A stretch of 64,000 nt of DNA from Candidatus Binatota bacterium (GCA_012960245.1 DUBO01000036.1:1-64000), one strand, 5' to 3'; positions 9,447 to 18,032 are shown, numbered from the stretch's first letter. Made by a program: numbers and translations. The notes: generated by a model from the letters alone, not told the origin.

Positions 9447-10414
9447 GACGGGTCGACTCCCTGCTCAGACTTCCAGAAGGTGTGGCCGGTTTCGTGCACG
9501 AACACGTCGGCCAGGGTGGGCCGCTCCATGCTGAGGCCGAGTATCTTGTCGCCATGGTCCAGCAACAGGCGGGGGATCAGGGTTTCGGGCGAAATATTCT
9601 CAAGCCGCAACTGGCCCTCGACAATTAAGGGCTGCACCTTGTATTCGCGGGAGACCACTGCCGCGAAACTCTCAGGGTCCTCGCAGCGCAGCGAGAGTAT
9701 TCGTTCGCCGATTCTTGAGCGCAGGCCCTGAGGTGTGCCGATGGCCACGAAACGACCGTGGTCGATGATCGCCAATCGATCGCAGGATTCGGCTTCTTCC
9801 ATCAGGTGAGTCGTCAGGATCACGGTGGTTCCCTGTTCTTTTCTCAAGTCCTTGAGGTAGCGCCACAGGTCGAGACGGGCGCCTGGGTCCAGTCCGGTCG
9901 ACGGTTCGTCCAGTAGCAGCAGCGGCGGTTTGTTGAGCAAGCCCTTGGCGAGCTCAACCCGCCTTGCCAGACCACCCGACAGGGTGTCGACCCTGTCATT
10001 GGATCGCTCAGTAACCCCCAGGCGTTCCAGGGCAGACTCGCTGGCTTCGGCTAGTTTTGCCCCTCGCATGCCGAGCAGGTGACCGTGGTGTTTGAGGTTT
10101 TCCTTGACAGTGAGGTTGCGATCAAGGCTGGGGTTCTGGAAGACCACACCGAGGGCTGAGCGTGCAGCCAGGCTGTCCTCTTGTATGGACCTGCCCCTGA
10201 TGCAGGCGTCGCCGGTCTGTATGCGAAACAGCGTCGAGAGAATTTTAAACAGCGTCGTCTTACCGCCGCCGTTAGGCCCGAGCAGGCCGAATATCTCCCC
10301 CGGCTGTACGGTGAAGGATACATCGTCGAGGGCTACCGTGTCTCCGTATGAATAGGACAGGTTTTTAACTTCGAGCAACGGGTTTTCTTCAGTGTCGTGT
10401 GAAGGCGGCGTCAC
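9443..10414 (-). CDS. ABC transporter ATP-binding protein
   Basis: Walker A (GPNGGGKTT), the signature LSGG, Walker B (LLLLDEPSTGLD) and a switch histidine (ILTTHLMEEAE) are all present. The order is that of DrrA/CcmA-like exporters. The GTG at 10414 was chosen because it overlaps the ctaB stop codon as GTGA, the same arrangement seen at the ATPase/permease junction. Longer in-frame starts would run back into ctaB. The C-terminal ~90 residues form the extra domain common in ABC-2 ATPases. It works with the permease that follows; what they move is unknown. Confidence 0.93.
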   Translation of the reverse strand: MTPPSHDTEENPLLEVKNLSYSYGDTVALDDVSFTVQPGEIFGLLGPNGGGKTTLFKILSTLFRIQTGDACIRGRSIQEDSLAARSALGVVFQNPSLDRNLTVKENLKHHGHLLGMRGAKLAEASESALERLGVTERSNDRVDTLSGGLARRVELAKGLLNKPPLLLLDEPSTGLDPGARLDLWRYLKDLRKEQGTTVILTTHLMEEAESCDRLAIIDHGRFVAIGTPQGLRSRIGERILSLRCEDPESFAAVVSREYKVQPLIVEGQLRLENISPETLIPRLLLDHGDKILGLSMERPTLADVFVHETGHTFWKSEQGVDPS

Positions 10415-11319
10415 GTTGCTACCCTGTCTAACAGGTAGGACGCCAGCAGCAAGGGCAAGTAGGCCACCGAGCATAGAAGCAGGCGCCTGGCTTCCAGCTG
10501 GCTGGGGTTTTTTGCCGCGGACACCGAAGCCGCCAGGTAGGCCAGGCCGAAGACCAGGGCACAGATAAAGAAAACAGGCCCCGAGTAGCCAGCGCTTCCC
10601 ACTGCCAGCGTCACTGGCAGAAGGGCCGCGGAGTAAAGAACCATCTGCCGTCCCGATGCACTCCCGTCGCTGTCGATGCCCTGCAAGGTGGGAAACCCAG
10701 CGGCTCTGTAATCGTCTCGGTGGAGAAGTCCGATGGCAAGAAAGTGGGGAACTTGCCAGAGAAAAAGAATTGAAAAAAGAAGAAGGGATTCCCGACCCAG
10801 CGCGTCGCCCGCTGCTGCGCAGCCGATCACGGGCGGAAGCGCACCCGGGATCGCGCCGATCAGGGTCGACAGGCTCGAGGATTTTTTCAACGGCGTGTAG
10901 ATCGCGAGGTAAGAACCCAGGGTGATGGTGTTAACCAGTGCCGCTGCCGGGTTAACGAAGGCCAGCAGGTAACCCACGCCGACAATCGAGGTGACGAGGC
11001 CGAAAGCCATTCCGGATTTTTCGCTTATCAGCTGGGCGGGCAGTGGCCGAAAGCGGGTCCTCGCCATGAGCCCGTCACTGCTTCGCTCGAGGTACTGGTT
11101 GAGAGCGCCTGCGCCCGAGCAGGACAGACAGGTGCCGATAATTACGTGAAGCAGCGCGGCGATCTCGAAGTCGTGGAGTCCGGTGACCGCGAGGTAGCCG
11201 ACCAGCACGGTCAAAACCACCATCGTGACGATGCGAGGCTTGATCAGCTCAAGGTACACCGAACCGCGGCCGCGCTCGGGGCCGGCAGACGATCCTTCTA
11301 CGGCTGCTACGTTGGTCAT
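10411..11319 (-). CDS. ctaB: Protoheme IX farnesyltransferase (heme O synthase)
   Basis: CtaB is a polytopic UbiA-family enzyme that attaches a farnesyl group to heme B to make heme O. The conserved prenyl-diphosphate motif N-x-Y-x-x-R-x-x-D with DGLMARTRFRPLP is present at about residues 85-105. The length (302) and about eight or nine hydrophobic segments match the family. The ATG overlaps the ctaA stop codon as ATGA, so heme O and heme A synthesis are coupled. It precedes the ABC transporter genes. Confidence 0.96.
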   Translation of the reverse strand: MTNVAAVEGSSAGPERGRGSVYLELIKPRIVTMVVLTVLVGYLAVTGLHDFEIAALLHVIIGTCLSCSGAGALNQYLERSSDGLMARTRFRPLPAQLISEKSGMAFGLVTSIVGVGYLLAFVNPAAALVNTITLGSYLAIYTPLKKSSSLSTLIGAIPGALPPVIGCAAAGDALGRESLLLFSILFLWQVPHFLAIGLLHRDDYRAAGFPTLQGIDSDGSASGRQMVLYSAALLPVTLAVGSAGYSGPVFFICALVFGLAYLAASVSAAKNPSQLEARRLLLCSVAYLPLLLASYLLDRVAT

Positions 11320-12245
11320 CAGTTGATATCCGCCACCAGCCGCTCACCCCGCTGTAAAGGGAGCCTGTAGGCGTACAGCAGCCCGGTGACCGCCAGCCCC
11401 AGGGCGCCGGCACCTACCGCGACGTGCAAGGTTGGGAGCCACGAGAGTGCGAGCCCTGCGCTTCCTTGCTGACCGCCCAGCTGCAGCAGCGTGGCGGTAG
11501 CGAGACCGAGGCCAACCTGTAACCAGAGTAGCCCGCATAGTCGCCGGGTCGTTCGCCCAGCCGCTCCGCCTGTTTGGCTTGCCTGCTTGGCCAATCTGAA
11601 CGAAGCGAAGAGTACGCACAGACCGATAAGCAGGTGCAGGTAAAACAAAGGATGTGCCAGCACGCCCTCCGAACCGGGCATGTGGCGAAGAGAGACCCCG
11701 ATGGCCAACTGGAGGCCTATCAGGCTCAACATGATGATACCCGGAAGTTGCAGGGGGGTGTGGTCTTCCATCGCTTCATCGTTCACCCAGGAGGGGGAAG
11801 TGACCGTGACAATGGCAGCCAGAATTCCGAAGAAGGCCTGTCCAAACCAACCGTGAACCATGGCCAGGTCCAGTGACAGCCAGATTACTCTCAACCCTCC
11901 CATCAGCGCCTGGGCCAGTACGGCGGCTATGGCGGCCAGGCCGAGAATACGGGCGTATTTGCGCGTGTCGTTGCGGTACAGGGACATCCCGAGCAGGCAG
12001 GTCACGACGGCCACGGAGGCGGCAATCAAGCGATGCCCGTGCTCGGTGCGTACGTTGTCGATTTCGTACCAGCGGGGCGGGTTGACGCCGCCGTAGGAAA
12101 GCGGCCAGTCGGGCACGGCCAGGCCCGCGTCCCGGCTGGTTACCAGTCCACCCGCGACAACGAGAACAAAGGCCATCAGCAGGGCGGTTACCGCGAGTAC
12201 GCGAATTTTACGGTCGGGAAGGTTGCCTGTCGATAACTCGCTCAC
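11319..12245 (-). CDS. ctaA: Heme A synthase, COX15/CtaA family
   Basis: CtaA oxidises heme O to heme A in the membrane for cytochrome aa3-type oxidases. The 308-residue protein has about eight membrane segments and the expected histidines in EHGHRLIA, MVHGWFGQ, LHLLIGL and LHVAVGA, which bind heme. The N-terminal GGLVTSRDAGLAVPDWPL stretch is typical of the family. The start is GTG at 12245. The stop overlaps the ctaB ATG. A short membrane ORF lies 7 bases upstream and is probably part of the same transcript. Confidence 0.95.
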   Translation of the reverse strand: MSELSTGNLPDRKIRVLAVTALLMAFVLVVAGGLVTSRDAGLAVPDWPLSYGGVNPPRWYEIDNVRTEHGHRLIAASVAVVTCLLGMSLYRNDTRKYARILGLAAIAAVLAQALMGGLRVIWLSLDLAMVHGWFGQAFFGILAAIVTVTSPSWVNDEAMEDHTPLQLPGIIMLSLIGLQLAIGVSLRHMPGSEGVLAHPLFYLHLLIGLCVLFASFRLAKQASQTGGAAGRTTRRLCGLLWLQVGLGLATATLLQLGGQQGSAGLALSWLPTLHVAVGAGALGLAVTGLLYAYRLPLQRGERLVADIN

Positions 12246-12252
12246 CTTGGCC

Positions 12253-12420
12253 CTAACGCGCTTGGAACATCAGCGCGACGATGAGGACGATCAACACGGG
12301 GCTCAGTGTCCACGCTAGTTGCGATGGGATCTCGGGAGTGCCGGGCCTGAGTATCCGGGTCAGTATCGTGGCGGTGAGTAGCAGGAAAGCGACACAGCTG
12401 AGCGAAAAGACGGCGGTCAC
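12253..12420 (-). CDS. Small two-helix membrane protein, CoxB-like transmembrane segment
   Basis: An intact 55-codon reading frame (GTG at 12420, TAG at 12253-12255) encodes two hydrophobic segments, about residues 4-20 and 38-53. The second, with the order LAWTLSPVLIVLIVALM, resembles the second transmembrane helix of cytochrome c oxidase subunit II, which usually reads E-x-x-W-T-x-x-P-x-x-I-L. No CuA domain follows. It lies between the cupredoxin gene and ctaA on the same strand, with only 7 bases to the ctaA start. It may be a small assembly factor or oxidase subunit, or a remnant of coxB. The gene call is moderate because of the short length. Confidence 0.55.
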   Translation of the reverse strand: MTAVFSLSCVAFLLLTATILTRILRPGTPEIPSQLAWTLSPVLIVLIVALMFQAR

Positions 12421-12489
12421 TTCAGCCGGCCCCGATCCACCGCGCGGTAACCCGGGCCGACCGTGGGCCGGACCGGGCTACGAGCAGGG

Positions 12490-13212
12490 TCAGTTCGCCC
12501 TCGCGAAGCTGAAGTCCGAACCAGCGCTTCCGCCCTCGGAAACAGTGACGCTCGCAGTGCGGGTCCCAAATTTCTCGTGCCAGGCTTCGACGGTGTAGGT
12601 TCCAGCGGGTACGTTCGCGATGGTAAAAGTACCGTCGGCTGCAGAGATCGCGAAGAATGGGTGATCTAGTACGCCGACCCAGGCAGCCATCCACGGGTGC
12701 ACGTCGCACTTTACTCGCACCATGATCTCGGGCGCGGTAAATCTTTTCTTGATTTTCATCCCCTTGATCGGCATCGCGTTGTTGAACTGTTTGCTCTCTT
12801 TGGGCATTGAGTGAACGTTGTGGAGAGTCGAGTCGCTGTTGGTGATTTCGATCGTCTGCCCGACCATTGTTCCCACTATCCGCGGCGCGTACATGCAGCC
12901 ATTCTGGTCGATCTTGACCATTTCGGTGGGCTTTTCGAAGGTGCCGCTCACGCCTTCTTTCAGGTAGACGAAAACGTTCTGTAGCTTGCCGTCGGCAATC
13001 AGTATCGCATCGCCGAGTCGCCCGTCGGGGTTGGCAGCATCACAGGTGGGGTCAGCAGACATCCTGATAGGCCTTCTGGAGGGGGCGTCTCCTTCAAAGC
13101 TCACGGTGCCGGTAATCGAGCCCCCGGCATCGGCGATATGCACGCCCCCGGCCAACAGCATGGCTGTTGTCACGGCAGTCACGGCTATGCTCTTAAGCAG
13201 TAAATTCATCAT
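12490..13212 (-). CDS. Exported cupredoxin-like protein with a carboxypeptidase-regulatory-like tail
   Basis: The protein is probably a periplasmic type 1 copper protein. It has a signal peptide (about 1-29). Likely copper ligands are a histidine in LHNVHS (H131 or H134) and C169, H172 and M175 in KCDVHPWM, with C-x2-H-x2-M spacing as in amicyanin. A beta-sandwich tail (about 188-240, DGTFTIANVPAGTYTVEAWH) resembles carboxypeptidase regulatory-like domains. I chose the ATG at 13212 because it has an AGGAGAGG ribosome binding site and starts the signal peptide; upstream extension is not protein-like. It heads the heme A/Sco cluster, which suggests electron transfer or copper supply to an oxidase. 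Confidence 0.85.
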   Translation of the reverse strand: MMNLLLKSIAVTAVTTAMLLAGGVHIADAGGSITGTVSFEGDAPSRRPIRMSADPTCDAANPDGRLGDAILIADGKLQNVFVYLKEGVSGTFEKPTEMVKIDQNGCMYAPRIVGTMVGQTIEITNSDSTLHNVHSMPKESKQFNNAMPIKGMKIKKRFTAPEIMVRVKCDVHPWMAAWVGVLDHPFFAISAADGTFTIANVPAGTYTVEAWHEKFGTRTASVTVSEGGSAGSDFSFARAN

Positions 13213-13294
13213 CTTTTCCTCTCCTGGATACTGTGGATTGCGGTTTGCGTGCCTCGCCGGACATTGCAGGCGCGGATGGCTTGCCGCGGCACCC

Positions 13295-13322
13295 TGATTA
13301 GCAGTTGCGGCAGTATAATCAA
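13295..13322. promoter_or_regulatory. Candidate overlapping divergent promoters
   Basis: The 157 bases between the cupredoxin and glutamine synthetase starts hold a perfect TATAAT on the plus strand (13314-13319), without a convincing -35. On the minus strand a TTGATT/TAATCA pair (13322-13317 and 13300-13295) is spaced by 16 bases. The two would share DNA, so the genes could compete for polymerase. Sequence only; low certainty. Confidence 0.3.
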
Positions 13323-13369
13323 GCCGCTCGAGGGCTTGCAATCGCCGCGCTGACGGGCGAATAAGCCTT

Positions 13370-14779
13370 GTGGGCGAAACTGAAAAAGGCTGGTCAGTTG
13401 GCAGCGCTTTGAGCATAGAGACGCTTACGGGGCTCATAGAGAATGGTAGCGTAGACACGGTGCTCACGGTCTTTCCGGATATGTACGGAAGGCTGGTCGG
13501 CAAGCGCAATACCGGGCATTTTTTCCTCTCCGATATTCTCCAGGGAGGCCTTCATGCCTGCGATTACTTGTTTGCCTGTGACATGGAGATGGACCCCGTC
13601 GCGGGCTACGAGTGGTCGTCCTGGGACAAAGGGTACGGTGACGTTCACGCCACTGTGGACCTTTCGACCCTGAGGCTGGCCGCGTGGCAGGATCGCACGG
13701 CCCTGGTGTTGTGTGACCTCGCGAGTCCCGCCGACGAAGCGCCCGTGGAGATCTCGCCGCGCCGCATACTCTCAAGGCAGATAGGGCTCGCCCGCGAACT
13801 TGGCTATGACCCCCGTGCGGGTTCGGAGCTGGAGTTCTTTCTCTTGCGTGAAAGCTACGACGAGGCTGAGGCGCGGGACTTCGGTGAACCGCGTACTTCC
13901 GGCTGGTACGTGGAGGACTATCACACCATGCACGCTACCCGCGAGGAGCCGGTCATCGGAGCGATACGACGTGCAATGGACGCGTCCGGTGTGCCGGTCG
14001 AATCGAGCAAGGGGGAGTGGGGCCCGGGGCAGCACGAGATCAACCTTCGCTACACCGGTATGCTCGAAATGGCCGACAGGCACTCGATATTCAAACAAGC
14101 TGCCAAGGAAATCGCCGCATCGCAGGATGTCTCGGTTACTTTCATGGCCAAGCTCCACGAAAATCTCGCTGGCAACAGCATGCACCTGCATTCGAGCCTC
14201 TGGTCGGTCGACACTGGTGAGGCACTCTTCAGTGGTGATAACGAGTTGCCGGGAACACCGGCTCGTTGCTCCGACCTGTTCCGCTGGTATATCGGCGGCC
14301 TCGTGGCACACGCCCGCGAATGCGCGTTGTGGTACGCCCCTAACACCAACTCTTACCGTCGCTTCGTAGCGGGAACGTTTGCGCCGACCGGTGTTGGCTG
14401 GTCCTGGGATAACCGGACGGCTGGTTATCGCCTGGTGGGCAGTGGCGACGCGCTGCGCGTCGAGTGCCGGGTCCCGGGTGGAGATGCCAATCCCTACCTC
14501 GTGATGGCGGTGACCCTGGCCGCGGGCCTGGACGGCATCAGAAACCGTATCGAGCCGCCCTCGGCCCTCAGTGGGGACCTGTACCAGTCGGCCGACCACG
14601 CGACCCTGCCACTTTGCCTGGAGGATGCCATGAAAGAGTTTGCCGACAGTGCTTTTATCCTGTCTTCTTTCGGTGCGGAGGTCAGGGATCACTACCTTCG
14701 TTTTGCCGAGGTCGAACTTGAGAAGTCGAGGCCGGTGGTTCCTAACTGGGAGCGTCGCCGCTTCCTTGAACGCGGCTGA
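13370..14779 (+). CDS. Glutamine synthetase family protein (PuuA-like gamma-glutamyl ligase)
   Basis: The 469-residue protein has the GS fold motifs: ELEFFLL (metal ligands), EWGPGQHEINL, a HLHSSLW metal/ATP segment, NRTAGYR and RVPGGDANPYL. The divergence from GlnA (for example MYGRLVGKR near the N terminus and no typical adenylylation-site tyrosine context) places it with the gamma-glutamylamide ligases such as gamma-glutamylputrescine synthetase. It would ligate glutamate to an amine with ATP. The GTG start at 13370 is not certain, since no strong ribosome binding site is visible. An SDR gene follows after 17 bases, suggesting a small catabolic operon. The true substrate is unknown. Confidence 0.87.
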   Translation: MGETEKGWSVGSALSIETLTGLIENGSVDTVLTVFPDMYGRLVGKRNTGHFFLSDILQGGLHACDYLFACDMEMDPVAGYEWSSWDKGYGDVHATVDLSTLRLAAWQDRTALVLCDLASPADEAPVEISPRRILSRQIGLARELGYDPRAGSELEFFLLRESYDEAEARDFGEPRTSGWYVEDYHTMHATREEPVIGAIRRAMDASGVPVESSKGEWGPGQHEINLRYTGMLEMADRHSIFKQAAKEIAASQDVSVTFMAKLHENLAGNSMHLHSSLWSVDTGEALFSGDNELPGTPARCSDLFRWYIGGLVAHARECALWYAPNTNSYRRFVAGTFAPTGVGWSWDNRTAGYRLVGSGDALRVECRVPGGDANPYLVMAVTLAAGLDGIRNRIEPPSALSGDLYQSADHATLPLCLEDAMKEFADSAFILSSFGAEVRDHYLRFAEVELEKSRPVVPNWERRRFLERG

Positions 14780-14796
14780 CAAAAGGCAAAGAGAGT

Positions 14797-15573
14797 ATGC
14801 AACTGGAAGGCAAGGCTTGTGTCGTAACCGGTGCGGCGGGCGGTATCGGCCGCGAAACCGTGTTGGAGTTCTGCGCCCGTGGCGCAAGGGTGGTGGCTGC
14901 CGATCTGCGGCCCGATGGCCTCGAAGAAATCGTCGCGCTTGCCGTCGAAAAGGGAGGCACTGCGATTGCGAGCCAGTTGGACGTGACCGTGGCGGCACAG
15001 GTCAAAAACACCATAGACCTCTGCGAGCAGACCTGGGGCAGGGTGGATGTTGTTTTTAACAACGCCGGGATCTTCCCCGGCGACGATGGCTCGGTGCTTG
15101 AAACCAGCGAAGAGACCTGGGCCCACGTGATGGACGTCAACCTCAAGGGAGTTTTCCTGGGTTGCAGGTACGCGGTAGCGGCGATGCTGAGATGCGGCGG
15201 CGGATCGATCATTAACACCGCGTCGTTTGTTGCGCTGATGGGCGCAGCTACTTCGCAAAGCGCCTACACGGCAAGCAAGGGCGGGGTGCTTGCCCTGACG
15301 CGTGAGATTGCGGTTGAATATGCACGCAAGGGCATCAGGGCCAACGCCTTGTGCCCGGGGCCGGTCAACACGCCCCTGCTGGCTGAGCTGTTACGCGACC
15401 CCGAAGCGAGGCAACGCCGCCTGGTTCATATCCCGGCGGGTCGCTTGGCCGAACCTGGCGAAATAGCCAGGGCAGTTGTTTTCCTGGCTTCGGACGATTC
15501 GAGTTTTGTGACGGGTACCGAGTTCACCGTAGACGGCGGAATAACCGCCGCCTACGTGACTCCGGAGTCCTGA
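14797..15573 (+). CDS. Short-chain dehydrogenase/reductase
   Basis: This is a classical SDR of 258 residues with the TGAAGGIGRE cofactor motif near the N terminus, NNAG (about 85-88) and the SAYTASKGG active site (Y-x3-K). An aspartate after the second beta strand (VVAADLRPDG) suggests preference for NAD(H). It is 17 bases downstream of the GS-like gene, so the two may act in one pathway on an amine or alcohol. The substrate is not predictable. Confidence 0.92.
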   Translation: MQLEGKACVVTGAAGGIGRETVLEFCARGARVVAADLRPDGLEEIVALAVEKGGTAIASQLDVTVAAQVKNTIDLCEQTWGRVDVVFNNAGIFPGDDGSVLETSEETWAHVMDVNLKGVFLGCRYAVAAMLRCGGGSIINTASFVALMGAATSQSAYTASKGGVLALTREIAVEYARKGIRANALCPGPVNTPLLAELLRDPEARQRRLVHIPAGRLAEPGEIARAVVFLASDDSSFVTGTEFTVDGGITAAYVTPES

Positions 15574-15588
15574 CGAGCGCTGGGCCGG

Positions 15589-16200
15589 TCAGGCAGCCAG
15601 GTAACCTTTTTCTTCGAGGTAGGAGAGCAGGGCCTGGAGGCAGTCTTCCTCACTCTGCGAGGTCGTGTCGACGATCAACTCGGCTTTGTCAGGCTCTTCG
15701 TAAGGCGCTGAAATTCCAGTGAATTCCGGTATCTCCCCGGCGCGGGCCTTCTTGTACAGGCCCTTGGGATCGCGTTTCTCGCATTCGTCGAGGTCGCATT
15801 TAACGTACACTTCTACAAAATCACCGTCGGACATGATCTCGCGAACCTTGTCCCGGTCTCCTTTGTAGGGCGAAATGAAGGCGGTGACATTGATGATTCC
15901 GGCCTCGGTGAAGAGGGCGGCGACTTCGCCTATACGCCGGATGTTTTCTGCACGATCTTCGGGAGAAAAGCCCAGGTCCTTGTTCAAGCCGTGGCGGACG
16001 TTGTCGCCGTCGAGCACGTAGGCACGCGCTCCGCGCTCCCAGAGCGCTTTTTCGAGCAGGTTTGCAAGGGTGGACTTGCCGGAGCCCGACAGCCCGGTGA
16101 GCCAGACGGTACAACCGCGATGGCCCGAGATCTTTTCTCGCTCGGTTTTTGAGACTGTAGTTTCGTGCCAGACAATGTTCTCGGACTTAGGCTGCGTCAT
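15589..16200 (-). CDS. cysC: Adenylylsulfate kinase
   Basis: CysC phosphorylates adenylylsulfate (APS) to PAPS in sulfate activation. The P-loop GLSGSGKST (about 37-45), LDGDNVRHGLN, and DRAENIRRIGEVA and FISPYKGDR segments are all present. The length of 203 matches the stand-alone enzyme. The C-terminal end runs convergent to the SDR gene with 15 bases between stops. No sulfate adenylyltransferase (cysD/N) is nearby, so the pathway must be completed elsewhere; the nitrite/sulfite reductase near 3-5 kb could act in the same assimilation route. Confidence 0.96.
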   Translation of the reverse strand: MTQPKSENIVWHETTVSKTEREKISGHRGCTVWLTGLSGSGKSTLANLLEKALWERGARAYVLDGDNVRHGLNKDLGFSPEDRAENIRRIGEVAALFTEAGIINVTAFISPYKGDRDKVREIMSDGDFVEVYVKCDLDECEKRDPKGLYKKARAGEIPEFTGISAPYEEPDKAELIVDTTSQSEEDCLQALLSYLEEKGYLAA

Positions 16201-16321
16201 GCTTGTTTTTTATCTCCGGCGTTCCGATTTTTCGGCATCGCTCACTCTGTAAGACTGCCTGCGGCGAGGCGGTCAGTTTTTATTCGAAAATCCCGATAAA
16301 CGCCTGGCGGCGCTTCCGGGG

Positions 16322-16504
16322 CTACCTGGGACTCTCGATCTTGCGACCGAAGGTAACCTGTCCCTTATCGACCCGGATCGAGAAACCGCAGTCGGGGTTG
16401 ATGCAGACCCACGCCTTATACATGACAGACGCGCCTTCAGTTCCGTAGTCGGAGAGCGGGACGAGGAGTCCGTTCTCACACTTCTTACAACTGGGCAGTT
16501 CCAT
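16322..16504 (-). CDS. Small zinc-ribbon protein
   Basis: This 60-residue protein has two Cys pairs, CKKC near the N terminus and C-x4-C (CINPDC), as expected for a zinc ribbon. I chose the ATG at 16504, which has a GGAGAGG ribosome binding site; an in-frame start at 16576 would add 24 residues of low-confidence sequence. It may bind nucleic acid or protein, but no function can be assigned. It lies between rpsU and cysC on the same strand. Confidence 0.68.
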   Translation of the reverse strand: MELPSCKKCENGLLVPLSDYGTEGASVMYKAWVCINPDCGFSIRVDKGQVTFGRKIESPR

Positions 16505-16754
16505 CACCACATCCTCTCCGCTACCGCTGTCAGCTCCGAACATGGAACCAACTGCAGGGGTTTCGCCGAACAACAATGCCCGGCGTTTTCTCGCGTACCG
16601 TTTTCAGTCGATATTGCGCGTACTTAACGCATGTGAGCTGCCGGGTCAAGCGGTGCGGGCAGCAGGCCCGGGCAGGAGCGGGGGGCCTTTGCGGGAGGCA
16701 TTGGGGGGGCTGGAGCTGTACTGCGACGCGAGGTGCTGCGAGGACGGGGTACGA

Positions 16755-16952
16755 TCAGCGCCGAGTGCGTTGGGCGCGTCGCATGGCCTTGCGGCGCTTG
16801 CGCTCCGCTTCTTCGCGCTTTCTTTTTCGCTTGACGCTGGGCTTTTCGTAGAAAGAACGCAGCTTCATTTCCTTGAAGACACCTTCGGATGCCATCTTCT
16901 TCTTAAGGATCTTTATTGCTCGCTCCAGCGAGCCTTCGACTTGAACTTCCAT
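16755..16952 (-). CDS. rpsU: 30S ribosomal protein S21
   Basis: The 65-residue protein matches S21: an acidic/hydrophobic start (MEVQVEGSLERAIKILKKK), the FKEMKLRSFYEKPSVKRKRK core and a very basic C-terminal helix. S21 binds the 30S platform near the mRNA anti-Shine-Dalgarno region. The tRNA-Arg gene lies upstream on the same strand, about 120 bases away. The 250 bases after it, up to the zinc-ribbon start, are GC-rich and hold nothing else I can identify. Confidence 0.96.
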   Translation of the reverse strand: MEVQVEGSLERAIKILKKKMASEGVFKEMKLRSFYEKPSVKRKRKREEAERKRRKAMRRAQRTRR

Positions 16953-17071
16953 AATAAGCGCTGCCCTCCCGGCGCCAGAACAGTTGAGAGTAGTCTGGAA
17001 AGGGGGATCTTGTCAACTTTCGACCAACAGCGGCAGTCCCGGGGGGGCTGGTGTCCGGGGGGCCCGGTGAG

Positions 17072-17147
17072 TGGTGCCCTCGACAGGACTCGAACCTGTG
17101 CAACCGGCTTCGGAGGCCGGTGCTCTATCCACCTGAGCTACGAGGGC
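17072..17147 (-). tRNA. tRNA-Arg (anticodon CCG)
   Basis: The acceptor stem (17141-17147 with 17076-17082), D, anticodon and T arms are intact. The loop CTCCGAA gives anticodon CCG, which reads CGG. The CCA end is encoded (17072-17074). The gene lies 38 bases after the suhB stop on the same strand and may be read through from it. Confidence 0.95.
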
Positions 17148-17184
17148 GTTGGTCGCCTGGGGCCTGCTTTACAACGTCCGCCGG

Positions 17185-17970
17185 CTAACTGCCAGCAGCA
17201 ATTCTGCCCATATGGGCTATGAACTCCTGCTCGATCAGTCCGTTACTGGCCAGCACGCGTGGGCTCCACGGGTCATACGCGTCGCCGTTGAAGTCGGTTA
17301 CGGTACCTCCAGCTTCGGTAACAACAAGCCACCCGGCTGCCGTGTCCCAGGGTTGTAATTTCCATTCCCAGAAACCGTCAAAGCGGCCGCAGGCCAGGTA
17401 GCAGAGGTCCAGTGCGGCGGATCCGAAGCGCCTGACGTCCCTGGCATTGACCAGAAAGTGCTCGAAATAGGGCAGGTATAGACCCAGGTTTTCGCGACGG
17501 TCGTAGGGGAACCCGGTAACCAGCAGCGAGTCTTCCAGCGCTGCGGTGGGAGACACCGCTACGGGGCTGTCGTTGAGAAAGGCGCCCGCACCAGCCCGGG
17601 CATGGTACATCTCGTCTCTGAAAGGATCGTATACGGCCGACGCAACGGGTGCGCCCCGGTGCAGTAGCGCGATTGATACCGAGCAGTGTGGGATGCCGTG
17701 GACGTAGTTGATGGTGCCGTCGAGTGGGTCTACGTACCAGCACCAGTCATGGTCGGAGCGATCAAAGTGGTTTTCTTCCGCGACTATTGCGTGATCGGGA
17801 AAAGCCCGGGCTATGCCCTCGACGATGATTTTCTCGGCCTTGAGGTCAACGTTGGTAACCAGGTCCACGGCCGCTTTATGTGAGATTTCTTTTTTCAGGG
17901 GCAGCGAATCACGGATGATTTTTCCGGCTTCTCGCGCCAGCTGCCGCGCGAGTTCTGTCTGTTCAGGCAT
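17185..17970 (-). CDS. suhB: Inositol-1-monophosphatase family protein (SuhB-like)
   Basis: The 261-residue enzyme should hydrolyse inositol monophosphate using Mg2+. The metal-binding motifs are IVAEENHF, WYVDPLDGTINYVHG and WDTAAGWLVVTEAGG, all in family order. I prefer the ATG at 17970; an in-frame GTG at 17985 is also possible. SuhB-type proteins can also act on rRNA biogenesis complexes, which I cannot judge here. The gene is divergent from ispE with about 60 bases between the chosen starts. Confidence 0.92.
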   Translation of the reverse strand: MPEQTELARQLAREAGKIIRDSLPLKKEISHKAAVDLVTNVDLKAEKIIVEGIARAFPDHAIVAEENHFDRSDHDWCWYVDPLDGTINYVHGIPHCSVSIALLHRGAPVASAVYDPFRDEMYHARAGAGAFLNDSPVAVSPTAALEDSLLVTGFPYDRRENLGLYLPYFEHFLVNARDVRRFGSAALDLCYLACGRFDGFWEWKLQPWDTAAGWLVVTEAGGTVTDFNGDAYDPWSPRVLASNGLIEQEFIAHMGRIAAGS

Positions 17971-18032
17971 GGCGCTTGTTGTCACGGCGGCCCGAGGCGG
18001 TCAAGTTGGGGCTGGTGTCGGGGGAATCAGCA

